Source: Mesodorylaimus sp. YZB2_4 | Lineage: Eukaryota; Nematoda; Enoplea; Dorylaimida; Dorylaimidae | DNA length: 64,000 bases | Assembly (NCBI GenBank): GCA_030248295.1 | Contig: JASANH010001265.1 | Span: forward strand, 248,001-312,000 | Reading direction: 5' to 3' | Shown: positions 13,945-26,828 of the stretch, piece by piece | Layout: every line of letters begins with the position of its first letter | How positions within the stretch are numbered: position 1 is the stretch's first letter | Notes under the pieces: generated by a model | What the model was told of the DNA's origin: nothing | The model's input: only the letters and a program-made list of their open reading frames with translations | Databases searched by the model: none | Position numbers and translations under genes: made by a program

Positions 13945-14835
13945 GTTTCGGTTTCGGTTTGGTTATAGCTACTCGGTTCGAGTCGGTTCTCGTTTTTTTG
14001 GTTTCGGTTCTAAACCTTTCGGTTCTGTTCAAGAGCACTGGTTTTTCCTGTGCAATTTAGCCTCAACTTAGACCATTATTAGTGATATTTTACTTCCACA
14101 AAGCATACTGCATAGCAAATTACCAGTGTAGAAAATAAAGGCAAGCCACATTTTAAGCTGAATAATTATATGAACTGATCAAAATGCTGAGTACGCTCGC
14201 GCGCAAGCACATCCTCATTGCCACTAGGCTGGTGTATGACTCGAGCGAGCTAGGTGTTACCAGGTCTGCAACGCAATAATGCCACACGTGCAGGTTCAGA
14301 TTGCCCTAAAACCCAAATTCCCGAAAAAATGCAAAGAAGGCCCTTTGAAAAAACCTGCTTCCCAGACACCGCACAATATTCTAAGCAAGCCATGATGGCG
14401 CATTTGAATACCATATCAGCATTCAAAGGCGCCAAAAACTTCCAATGCTTCGGCGAGATCGCCACCCAGCTTATTATCATCGAAAACACCCTTTGAAGCA
14501 ACGCATTGTCGAGAGAGCTAACAATAAGACAAAGTACCAATATCTAAAGATGCCTTGAAAATCTCAGATTGCCCTAAAACTTGTCCTAGAAGTGTCTCTA
14601 CCCCAAAACCTGCCCTGACAGTTTAAAACTGTCCCAGATTTAGGGCCAATGCCCTGCACCTGGCAACACTGCAGCCGCTGCTCCGCTGCCTGTGTGCTGC
14701 TAGCGCGTGGGAAAACCATGTATATTCATTGCTCCAGGGTTTCGCAACACCAGTTGCTTGGTGCGCCATGGAACCCCGTTTCCACTTGTTTCGGTTAGGT
14801 TCGGTTCCAGGACCGAGAACCGAACCGAACAGCCG
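13945..14835. repeat. Possible inverted-repeat element with GGTTCGG-type ends
   Basis: Near 13,945-14,020 the plus strand is rich in CGGTTTCGGTTTGG and CGGTTCGAGTCGGTTC motifs. Near 14,780-14,830 the complementary wording appears (CCGAGAACCGAACCGAACAG) mixed with direct copies. Between them the phrase CAGATTGCCCTAAAAC occurs twice (about 14,298 and 14,563). This suggests a degenerate element of about 0.9 kb, but no target-site duplication was found. Confidence 0.3.
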
Positions 14836-14954
14836 GTGACCCGGAAGGCTATTTCTGACACTGTCAAATCTATCATGCAGGCATGAACTCTACAGCTAAC
14901 CTCTATTCGGTAGTCCCACCTCTCCTGTGTCAGTTTTTGTTCAGAATCCTTCTA

Positions 14955-15092
14955 TCCCTCCCCTCCTGACTGCGGATGGATCAATGAAAAGAGCGCGTCA
15001 TGCCAGAAAATAGATCAGCAAGTGCAATACACAATGTTGAGTGGGATCCAGCGGCCTCACACTCAGGTCGGTTGATGCTGGATCAGATCCAG
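14955..15092 (+). repeat. Interspersed repeat family A, copy 1
   Basis: This stretch aligns by eye over about 140 bp, with small gaps, to 48403-48545. Shared blocks include CCTCCCCTC.TGACTGCGG.TG, GCGTCA.GCC.GAAAA, GCAATACA, GGCCTCAC.C and GGTCGGT.GATG. The two copies are too diverged to be recent. Confidence 0.6.
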
Positions 15093-16147
15093 ACTAAACC
15101 CCTCCTAATTCGCAGTATGTCCTCCTATCGAGGTAGAATATTAGCTTGTTTGTGTTCACTTGTCGTTTGTGCTACACAGCTTTAGTTTTGCTGCCGCAGC
15201 AGAACTACAACTGTCTAATGAGATGCCTGATAACACTGATCACAAAAATAGCTAAAAAAGAAGCGTGCAGAATGATCTCATCTTCCGCACTTACAGTGGA
15301 CGTCGGAGCGGCCAGTGGCCAGGGTTAGCCAAAATGGAATGGCCGCTGACGATGGGAAATCATGGATCAAAAAGGAATAAGTCTTGGCTTGCGTCTTTAT
15401 GAACCTGCTGACACCGAAATTAATTACTTCTGCCTAACAAAAAGCAGGAGCCTGAATCGCCTACTTTAAGTATCTTTTCTTTTTCAAAACTGATTCACTT
15501 ACTTTATGCCTTTTTAGTTAATATTTTACTCTTTTTTCGTACCGATAGTGGTAAGAAAAATAGTTAACGAGCGTCTGGTATTTGAGGACATGAAATGATG
15601 CTAGCAAAATGTATAACTAGTACTGCATAGTCACTGACCAACATCAAAGGCGGCTGGCGCTCGTTATAAACTGGATTAGAGTTTATATTTTTGCGCCCGT
15701 CAGAGCTCGCATCAGTCTTGTCATTGTCCACTTTAAATGCATAAAGCACACAGCTTCAACGATATTGTACAATATCGAATTGAATCAGTGACAGCTTACA
15801 TTCATTCGTCCGCCGCTTCGCTAACTCGAAGACGAGGCACAATTTTTAAACTCCCGCCAGTTCTGGTCAATTTTTGAAATGCAAAACGATAAAAAGGGGG
15901 ATGATCGTGCTGTGCACACCGACCGAACCATTGCTATACCATATGGGATAAATGCCATATGGTAAAGCCATAGACCGGCCGATCGAGTCTTGTGACCGCA
16001 GCTGCTGCAACATCAACCATAGTGCGAACGAACTTTTTGTTCTTGGTGATTGTAACAAATTCAGGTCACACAATGTTCCAATAAAAATTGATATACACAA
16101 CGTAGGCGACAGCGACTCACAACCTTGTTGAACCAACTGCATATCAC

Positions 16148-16150
<3 letters not shown>

Positions 16151-16189
<39 letters not shown>
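16151..16189 (+). repeat. (CA)n microsatellite
   Basis: An uninterrupted CA dinucleotide tract of about 19 units lies roughly 85 bp upstream of the TATA box of the GH16 gene. Confidence 0.95.
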
Positions 16190-16190
<1 letters not shown>

Positions 16191-16271
16191 CTCCTTTATC
16201 CGCCCTTTCAAGTGCATGTCAAACAGACGAGTGGGATGAGCCTGCTTGCACTCACAATAATGTACCATATG

Positions 16272-16278
16272 TATATAA
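16272..16278 (+). promoter_or_regulatory. TATA box of the GH16 gene
   Basis: TATATAAG lies 53-59 nt upstream of the ATG at 16331, a good distance for a transcription start near 16300. It supports 16331 as the original start codon. Confidence 0.55.
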
Positions 16279-16330
16279 GGGCCGATTTTCGAGCAGAAAA
16301 TAATCAGAAAACGAGTTTCAAGTATTCAAG

Positions 16331-18186
16331 ATGGTCAAGTCACTTTTATTCTCTCTACTGACTGCTGGCTACGACTGGAGCCCATTCAATTAAAAAACGA
16401 TACACTTGGAACGACGGATCGTATTTGTACTGGGCTGAAGGGTGCGATTGGTCTGGAAATGACATAAGTGCTCAGATACCTGGTGAGCAATGCGGCAGTG
16501 AATGTGCCAGGACATCGGGCTGCACTCACTTCACCTGGACCAAGCACAACGGAGGCACCTGCTGGATGAAAGGTGGCTCCGTGACAAGGGAACAAGCTAA
16601 AAATGGCAACGGAATTTGTGATATTATGAAATCTGATGTTGGTCAAGCTAAGCCTGGCAAGTATGGAGTCTACTGCAGAAGTTTGACTTCAGTAGTCTGG
16701 ACAAGGTAATAAGAAAATGTCATTTTCACGTTAAACTTTTTCTGATTATCATTATTTAGATCTACCAGGAGTGAAATATATTCATGGGCAAAGCATTTAA
16801 CAACGAATTGCAAGTGTAGACAAAAGACATCCGCAACGTGTTCACTCTAAATGGCAACCTCAAATTGAAGGCATATAAAGATGGTGAGTGACTCTTCTAG
16901 GGCGGTGCTATTGGGGTTGGGGGTGGGCGGCAGCAGTAGCAGCAGATTCTGTCAGTAACATGGTAGGTACAAAGAGATTGGGGTGATCACAGCGGCATTC
17001 TGTGCATACGAGGCTCGTACATGCTAAGCTTTCGGTGAGCACGCAAGTATCGACACCACAAAACTAAATCATCAGCGTTGAACAGGACTTTTTGCTATCA
17101 TATATACGCTAGTACATACTTGATTGCCATATGACCACATCATGCACATTATTTAAGGCATCTGCTGCAGAAATTAAAATACGGAAGAAAACATACAGGT
17201 ACCGTAATAAATTTAAAATATTTTTAGGCGACAGGGTAACTTCTGGCAGACTGGAGAGCAAACAGAAGTTTTCGCCGGTTGACACTGCTGGTAAAAAATT
17301 AAGAATCGAGTACACTGGCAAAGTGCCAACGGTGATGGGCGCATGGCCAGCCTATTGGATGAACGCAATCACTGTAAGTCGACCCGACTAAATGCCTCAA
17401 ACCTGGGCTGTACTTTTTGCTTTCATTTAGGAGACATATGGATTTTGGCCCGCGACTGGTGAGATCGATGTCATGGAGTGGGTGTGGTCACTTTCAGGCA
17501 AATATGCGGCGACTATTCACTGGCTGGGTGAGTATGCTAGCCGCATTCAAAGGGCAGCATCGGGTGGTGAGGTAAACTGTTGCCTCATTCAAACATGTTC
17601 CAGGTGACAACACTCACAGAGAGGCAACTAGACATTTTCCACTGTCATCCAGCGATATGGCCAACAATTTTATCACCTATGGTGTCGAGTACAGCGCAGT
17701 ACCGAACGATGAGTACATCCAATATTACATGATCCACAATGGCCAGGTGACCTATGCTAATAAGGTGAGTGGTCAGTTACCGTAAAAGAGCGGGTGCATC
17801 AATGGGGAACAGAGTGTGAGTGATGGCAGTCTGTTGAATGCAGGCGCGTACCTGGCTTGATTGAAATCCAAAAAGTACCGTATGCTCTTTTAGGGTACCT
17901 GATTTTCTGTTATCATTGGACAATTCACAGTCGTTTTAGTGGCAAAACTAAGCCTTGATTTCAGATTAGCCGTCAAAGTTGGAGCAATTTCTCGAAATGT
18001 CCAGGCGGTTTCAAGCCTGGTGCTTTTCCATGCTCCAACTCGGCGCCATTCGACAATCGCATGACCCTGATCGTAAACCTGGCAGTGGGCGGCGATTGGG
18101 GAGGAGTGGGCGTCACCAATTATAACGCTTTCAACAATGGGGTTAAATTCGAAACGAAAGAGTTGACACTTTGTCAAAAACTGTAA
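16331..18186 (+). pseudogene. GH16 beta-glucanase (laminarinase-like) with Cys-rich N-terminal domain, disrupted
   Basis: Six exons: 16331-16705, 16760-16883, 17228-17373, 17431-17527, 17604-17764 and 17965-18186. The family cleaves beta-1,3 or beta-1,3/1,4 glucans. After a signal-like start (MVKSLLFSLLTAG) comes a PAN/apple-like Cys-rich domain (AEGCDWSGNDIS, CGSECARTSGCTHFTWT, GGTCWMKGGSV). The GH16 part has NNELQV, SGRLESKQKFS, WPAYWM, the catalytic GEIDVMEWV (E-x-D-x-x-E) and the C-terminal LIVNLAVGGDWGG. Three lesions are visible. The signal-peptide frame and the mature frame differ by one base near 16367-16371. Exon 2 changes frame near 16789. A TAG at 16817 sits where the context (NNELQV-stop-TKDIRN) leads one to expect an aromatic residue. 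Exons 3-6 are clean. It is either a recently dead gene or an assembly with errors here. An AATAAA follows at 18415. Confidence 0.75.
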
Positions 18187-18786
18187 AATTCGGCTTTGAG
18201 AATCGAGCGATAGCGACTTAAATTTGACGACGAAATATGGCAGTGATGATTCCTGTGAAGGAGTTGGTTTAGCCTATATCTGCCAGTGAACTTTCATTAA
18301 AATTGCTTGAATATTCTGTTGTAATTCATGTGATTACTCAAGGCACCACATGACGACCTTGCGCAGCACAATTTATTCGAAGCCCCTGATTTACCAGCAC
18401 TTTTTCAACATTTTAATAAATTTTTTTAAGTTGGGACCCGCGCCGCCTCAGTTCCCCCTTGTAGCTCATTGTCAGTGAGATGGAAAGAGCAGGGTCTAAT
18501 CGTAAGTCGCCTTGCGAATACTGTATGTCTGGGTCTGTATACGAGGGAGTGACCGCTGGTGGTTTTGCATCCCTCCAGAAACCCAAGGTAGCTAGCCAAG
18601 TCTTCCGACGTAGTCCGTGGCTGAAACATCACCTTGGCGGGTGACGTTCTCGACTGCCAGCTCGGCACAGAGAGAGGATCGATTGCCAGACGAGCCGCTT
18701 CATGTGCTAAGTTTTGGTGTGTCCTACTGTATACATCTATAAACCTGCGTTGTAGATCAGCCTGACCAAAGTTTTTATGATCATCT
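18187..18786. other. Spacer with a possible diffuse repeat
   Basis: AATAAA at 18415-18420 is the likely poly(A) signal of the GH16 gene. Around 18590-18690 the phrase CAAGTCTTCCGAC followed by GTCC.TGGC.GA resembles 49989-50020, hinting at another old repeat. No gene seen. Confidence 0.4.
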
Positions 18787-19959
18787 TTAATTCAAGCAAG
18801 CAGGCATCAGAAATATTGACCCATCCCATGACAGTGTCGGATAGCTTCGCATAAATTTACACAGCAAAAAGAGCATGCAGTGTAAGCGACTGATTATCGC
18901 TTCGAAGAATAGTTGATGATCCGTGCGCCAATTATCCGATGGCCTGCCGCATTGATTGTGGTTGTACTCGTGATACCAAAAAAAGGAGACCTCTGACATT
19001 TTGACATGCCCATTCAACCACATTTTACCACACTCGCAACCGCAAGCGCAACCGCAAGCGCAACCGCAAGCGCAACCGCAAGCGCAACCGCAAGCGCAAC
19101 CGTAAGCGCAACCGCAAGCGCAACCGCAAGCGCAACCGTAAGCGCAACCGTAAGCGCAACCGCAAGCGCAACCGCAAGCGCAACCGCAAGCGCAACCGTA
19201 AGCGCAACCGCAAGCGCAACCGCAAGCGCAACCGCAAGCGCAACCGTAAGCGCAACTGGAAGCGCAACCGCAAGCGCAACCGTAAGCGCAACCGTAAGCG
19301 CAACCGCAAGCGCAACCGTAAGCGCAACCGCAAGCGCAACCGCAAGCGCAACTGGAAGCGCAACCGCAAGCGCAACCGGAAGCGCAACCGTAAGCGCAAC
19401 CGCAAGCGCAACCGCAAGCGCAACCGTAAGCGCAACCGCAAGCGCAACCGTAAGCGCAACCGTAAGCGCAACCGCAAGCGCAACCGTAAGCGCAACCGCA
19501 AGCGCAACCGCAAGCGCAACTGGAAGCGCAACCGCAAGCGCAACCGTAAGCGCAACCGCAAGCGCAACCGCAAGCGCAACTGGAAGCGCAACCGCAAGCG
19601 CAACCGTAAGCGCAACCGCAAGCGCAACCGTAAGCGCAACCGCAAGCGCAACCGTAAGCGCAACCGCAAGCGCAACCGCAAGCGCAACCGTAAGCGCAAC
19701 CGCAAGCGCAACCGTAAGCGCAACCGCAAGCGCAACCGTAAGCGCAACCGTAAGCGCAACCGCAAGCGCAACCGCAAGCGCAACCGCAAGCGCAACCGTA
19801 AGCGCAACCGTAAGCGCAACCGCAAGCGCAACCGCAAGCGCAACCGTAAGCGCAACCGCAAGCGCAACCGCAAGCGCTCGCACTCGAAGGAAAAAATACC
19901 ATACACAAAATAATCAAGAATCTTATTTTTTTCGAAGCAAGCTCCTGTATAAATATCAT
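18787..19959 (-). CDS. Hypothetical secreted Cys/Gly-repeat protein across a minisatellite
   Basis: An uninterrupted 390-codon ORF starts with a true ATG (19957-19959). Its first ~30 residues look like a signal peptide: KK, then a hydrophobic run (FLIILCMVFF), then PSSASA before the repeats. The body is about 70 units of four residues, C-A-(C or Y)-G with a few C-A-S-S, so cysteine makes up close to half of it. An ~80-residue unique tail follows. No homologue is recognised. The caution is strong: the 12-bp repeat contains no stop in several frames, and other frames of the same array are also open (an Arg-Leu repeat on the minus strand and an Ala-Thr-Ser repeat on the plus strand). No promoter, intron or codon evidence proves expression. 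Confidence 0.25.
   Translation of the reverse strand: MIFIQELASKKIRFLIILCMVFFPSSASACGCACGCAYGCACGCACGCAYGCAYGCACGCACGCACGCAYGCAYGCACGCAYGCACGCAYGCACGCACGCAYGCACGCAYGCACGCAYGCACGCASSCACGCACGCAYGCACGCASSCACGCACGCAYGCACGCAYGCAYGCACGCAYGCACGCACGCAYGCASGCACGCASSCACGCACGCAYGCACGCAYGCAYGCACGCASSCAYGCACGCACGCACGCAYGCACGCACGCACGCAYGCAYGCACGCACGCAYGCACGCACGCACGCACGCACGCECGKMWLNGHVKMSEVSFFWYHEYNHNQCGRPSDNWRTDHQLFFEAIISRLHCMLFLLCKFMRSYPTLSWDGSIFLMPACLN
19035..19878. repeat. 12-bp minisatellite, about 70 units
   Basis: The unit CGCAAGCGCAAC is repeated without a single visible insertion or deletion. Variation falls almost only at one base (CCGCAAG versus CCGTAAG). Four units read CTGGAAG and one reads CCGGAAG. 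The array lies between the GH16 pseudogene and NAMPT. Confidence 0.95.
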
Positions 19960-21014
19960 TCGGCGCTTTTAAAAAGGACGTCCAATTTCTCTGCTGTATG
20001 ATTGCATTTTGTACAAAGCAGCGCTATAAAGGGTCGCTGAGGTGCTTGCCTGAAAAGTGAGATGGTAACTCGCTAAAAACCTTGTGTCTTCGTGTAGCCC
20101 CTCCCCCCTGTAGGCCTTATTCCCTTTGCTTGTAAACCTGAAAAGGGTTTTTCAAGCAACCTGCTGCAGTATCTTGGGCCATAGAAAGTTTTAGGGTCTG
20201 GACTAGCCTCTCCTCTGCCTCTCTGTTAGCCAAGGCGGAAGAACTGTTGCTGGTTTCCATCTGTGTGCATTAGCCACCCTCAGCGTTAGATGTCGCCCTC
20301 CCAATCGATCAATGTTGTGTACCTACTACATACGAATGGATAGGTGTGTTGCCAGATGATCAGACCTTGCGTCGTCGCTTTCTGTAAAAGTAATGCAAAA
20401 CTGTGCCTTTGTTTTCCAAGTGCCAAAGTGATAGAATGTGGAGCGTTTGCTGTTGTAAGTAGTTTCTCAGAGCAAAGCTCAACGCTAGTGGTTTTTTGAA
20501 GGTGCATCAGGAAGGAGAATTTCTTTCTGCAAAGCAAGAAACGTGCTGTACATGAGACGAAAGAGTTGAGTCCGCCAGCAATGAGCTCCCAACAAAAATC
20601 ATTCAATAATTCAAATTCCCGCTTTTATTGATGCTTATAACACATGACAGACGTTGCGGCTGCTAGCCTGCGGCATGACTAGTTGCTACGTTACACTTCC
20701 ACAATCATTGCCTTTTTGGGTCAGCAGACTTGCCTACGTGGGCTTTTCGCGCCACAGAAATTTCGTTGAGTTGCGTAAGAGCTTGAAGCCGAGCATATAT
20801 ATTCTCCAAGTAATATTGCTAAAGCTCAGTTGCAGGTTATCTTGGCCTGCTTTAGCAGCTTGGTTGATACTCGTCCGACAAGGCCTATTTGGCGCGTAAA
20901 ATAAATAGCCCCAGTTACAGGAAAGTGAGGTAAGTTTATTTTGGAGACAGATTCACCGAGATGTAATCGATCGTGACATGTATATAAAACTGTATCGAGT
21001 TGTGTTTTCAGGTC
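19960..21014. other. Spacer upstream of NAMPT
   Basis: No gene is recognised. A 106-codon minus-strand ORF at 20286-20606 has no family features. TATATAAA at 20981-20988 and GTTTTCAG at about 21004-21011, directly before the NAMPT ATG, may be its promoter and a 5' UTR splice acceptor. Confidence 0.4.
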
Positions 21015-23395
<2,381 letters not shown>

Positions 23396-23976
23396 AATTT
23401 GTGCGGAAGTTTCGTTTCATTTACTCACGATCAGTGTCGTAGTTCAGAGGAGGATTCAGTTTATATTCTCAGGTTTGATACTCTTGTGCCCTATGGAATT
23501 TATTTCTTTTCTTATTTTATATATTTTAACATAGAATACAACTTACTGTGCTTTAGTACTAAACAAGACAAAAATCAGGGGTAAGGAAAATGACAGTTAA
23601 AGGCAGAAATACCCTAGAAAAACGGGAAACCACTAACTCAAAAACTCACAGGAAGTGTGGAGTGGGAATACCAATCCTGCAGCGCTACAATCACAAACCC
23701 TAAGAACAAAGAACACGATGCAAAAGTTGGATGAGTAAATACGAATACCATGCTTTTAGACTCACAAATACCAAACTATACACGACGCTAACTAGATAAA
23801 AGTTTAGTAAAGCATGGACGCAAGACAGTGCTACTCACATATTAGCACGCACAGTAGTTGCCTCCTACCATGTTCATATTCATCCAGTGACTGCACATGT
23901 CTAGCGAGTTCACAGTTTGGCTAAAACGTACGCATACTGTACCAAAATAACAAAAGGGATTTCCATGGGAACCAAA
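23396..23976. other. Convergent spacer between NAMPT and the Myb gene
   Basis: AT-rich with no gene seen. It holds the 3' ends of two convergent genes. Confidence 0.5.
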
Positions 23977-26828
23977 TTACAAATACGGTGGTTTCTTTGA
24001 GGACGAATGCCGAAGGATATCCTTCGCCATCGAGGTCATCTCAAGTTGGGCGGATGTCTTGCCGCACGCAATGCGGAACCAATCAGACGTGAACTGAAGC
24101 AAGCAGAGGCCAGTTAGGAGACGGGCAGAAAAGGGATAGAGCCTGGGTCAGGTGCAGCAAATCATGGGGAATGGACGCACTGCGAGAATCCGTGCTGTCA
24201 ATGACAAGACAGCAGATACTTGGTGTCCTACGAGTCACGCGTCAGGGGGACTACGCATTTACCAGAACTAAAACGCTCAGATAAATAGATCCTGCTTTTG
24301 TTGATTTTGAAGCGAATTTTCGCGCTTGCATCTTCGAAGATTCATCTCACATTCTAGAGAAAAATCTGGCGGAGGAGCAAGACCATCTTTCTATGAACGC
24401 GTGCACCCGACTGAAATGAGGCCCTCACCATCCTTTGTACTCCGCTGGACTATGTAACAGTATGATTGGGAATCGAGCCTGTGGCACGTGCCACTCGAAA
24501 ATCGTACAGTTTACCTAAGGCAAGGGACACCAGTCGACAGGAAAATTCGCTTTTTGCGTCTCATTCGGAGTTAGCAATCAATTTTATCGCCCTTGGGACA
24601 TATATGAGAACACACGAGAGAATGAACCAGAGTATGCACTTACTGCTTCTGGCGGTACCACAGGTTCGGTAAACCCCACGCATCTGGACGGGAGCGAGCA
24701 TGCCTAGAAAGCAAGTGGTGAGTTATAGCAACATTATTGATCGAGTGCTTCCACTAGCTGATCGCCAGGCAGGTCATGAATACTACTGTATGTGTATCTA
24801 AACCCCTATTGGACTACAGTAGGCAAACACTTGGAGCACGCAGCACACTTAATGTCGAAGACTTGCATTACCGTAGAGGAGGACGTTGTCGCTTCCACAG
24901 GCGCACCGAAATCGGCTTGAAACGATGGTGACATCAAAAAGCTCGAGTCATTGAGTACTTTGCTCTGAAATATGTTAAGGATCACAGACAGAAGCGGGGA
25001 AACTCAATTAAGACTTACCGGGGTGCTCGTTATATCCAAGATGTTATCTTCACTTGGAACATGATTGTAACGGATACTCGTATGAGGAGCACAAGAAGAT
25101 GTCGCGGAATGGTCAACCTGCAAGAAGACAGACTTTCTGAGAGTGCATCCACAACTACTGACACACACCAAAGCATCAGACCGATTCGAACCCAGTGGTC
25201 TCCCCTGAGTGCAGAGCTAATGCGATTGGGCTGTGTGAACAAGAGCTAGGTCGCTACAAAACTCACCATCACCGAGGCCGAAGGTTGTTCATACACCGTC
25301 CTGCGGGTCTTTTTGCTTGGTGGCAAAATCACATCTTTGTAAATAATTTCTTGCAGATCCTCGAATAACTCGGGCTGAAACAAAAGTTTAGGTAGAACAT
25401 AACTATAGAGCAAAGATACACATGCGGCATCTTCCCCAAAATCTCTACTCTGTATCTGGTGCTTTTTAAGCCATCGGCACTTCAAAGTGCGGTGATTCAG
25501 GACTTGGAGTATGTCACCATGCTACCACAACAGTCAAAGTTCTTACACTTTTCTGTAGGTCCAGCTGTTCAACGTGTCCTCCCTTTCGCACTGCATCCGC
25601 GTACGCCTTCTTGAAAGGAGTCGGCGTCCTCGGAAAAAGCTGCTTCAGTGGAGCACGTCGAGCATGCTTTGGTATCGGTTGTAGCGCATCCGGCTTTTCT
25701 TCCCTAAATGCGGAACAAGGACGAACGTTACGAAAATTTCAATTTAATCAGCCAGGATCTTTTTATCAAAGACAGATGAAATTTTTGAAAAACAAGGATG
25801 ATGTAAAAGCCAGCCCCTTTCTTCCAAGCCAAATATGCATGAACTACAGCACAGCACGGCGAATACTGTGCGCGGCATCTGTCGGGTTTAGGAAGAGCAC
25901 AGCCGGAAATGACAACTTGATAAATAAAGAAAAAAGTTTAGTTCACACAGGGAGGGTTCACACATAAGTACGTCGATACAGAACACTTGAACAGGCACAG
26001 TAACACTCAAAAATATCTGGTGTTCGTCACTCGGTTCAAAGTTGAACTTTGGGGCAAATCACTGATCGCGAGCACTGATCGTGCACCTGTTAACCATGAG
26101 ATCAAGAACACAAAGGGGATTTGTCTAGGATATGTGCAGACTGCAGCCATGACCATGCCCATGTTATGAATGACCGAGAAACTGGTGGGCAGACGCATGC
26201 TGCTAAAAGTACAGACGGGCACTCAAATTTTTAGAAACCATTTGGTTGAAGCATTTGCAGGTCTTCCTCTCCCCATGAGAATTACCAGGATATATCGTAC
26301 TGCGCTCCGTTTTTGTCAGAGGTTCTTTCTCCATCTTGCAGAGATTGTGTATGCACTTAAGGGGCATAGGAAATCAAGCTTTGCAAACCAGGTGCGTGCG
26401 ATACGCAAATATGCAGAAACGGGAACAAATGGACACGTATACAGCCGCAGAAGATACCTAGACTAGAAATTAGTGCCCAAGCCTTGCTGTTAGTTCTAGA
26501 GAGTAACTGGTTGAATAGCCGAGGGGAATACGGACGGACATACATACAAGTATGTAATGGAGCTCCAAGCACAAGAGGTCAGGACATCCCTTCCCAGCGA
26601 GCCGCGATAAAAAGTCTTACTCATACATTTTGCACATTGACGATATGGGACTGCTTATCGTACAGTGAGTGGCAGGTAATGTGGAACTGATTCCATGGAA
26701 ATTTGCAGTTCCCGTCGTACTCGGTGCTGCCAGCCGGACCCAAGCCGTTCCATTGAAGTGATACATCTTCCTGTGACAAGGGCGATACCAATCCCCAATA
26801 TTCCTTTCTTCCTGTGGCCAACGATGTT
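23977..26828 (-). CDS. Myb transcription factor, C-terminal region (c-Myb/B-Myb type)
   Basis: Six exons chain in phase: 25547-25703, 25267-25374, 25019-25117, 24872-24964, 24644-24703 and 23977-24093 (TAA). Exon 1 of this set has RTPTPFKKA, the hallmark TPTPFK of the Myb C-terminal domain. The next has ELFEDLQEIIYKD, like the acidic helix of B-Myb that binds LIN9-LIN52. The last has DWFRIACGKTSAQLEMT, matching the W..V..GKT..Q..MT end of B-Myb. A further upstream exon at 26621-26828 is phase-compatible but unproven. The R1-R2-R3 DNA-binding repeats are not seen between 25.7 kb and RPL12. Either they lie in small exons I missed or outside the window, or this protein lacks them. The 5' limit given here is tentative. 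Confidence 0.65.

Larger units (their letters stand above)
8712..16270. other. Gene-poor, repeat-rich region
   Basis: About 7.5 kb without a recognised gene. It holds many short overlapping ORFs on both strands between 10.8 and 13.2 kb (longest 172 aa at 12633-13151, minus), inverted GGTTCGGTT-type repeats at about 13.95-14.83 kb, an interspersed repeat at 14955-15092 and a (CA)n tract at 16151-16189. The ectodomain exons of the MET-like kinase would be expected here on the minus strand, but I could not identify them. Confidence 0.5.

Noticed and set aside
16817-16819. TAG read as sense (stop-codon reassignment)
   Set aside because: IMPA1 and RPL12 in this window use TAG as their natural stop, and the GH16 gene has two further frame lesions, so pseudogenisation or sequence error is simpler.
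19035-19878. CRISPR-like array
   Set aside because: Units are 12 bp with no spacers, and the genome is clearly eukaryotic.
19006-20001. Plus-strand 331-codon ORF of Ala-Thr-Ser/Ala-Thr-Val repeats
   Set aside because: It is the same minisatellite read in another frame. The array has no stop codon in most frames, and there is no signal peptide or flanking domain on this strand.
20286-20606. 106-codon minus-strand ORF as a small Cys-containing protein
   Set aside because: No family pattern, no splice or promoter context, and length expected by chance.
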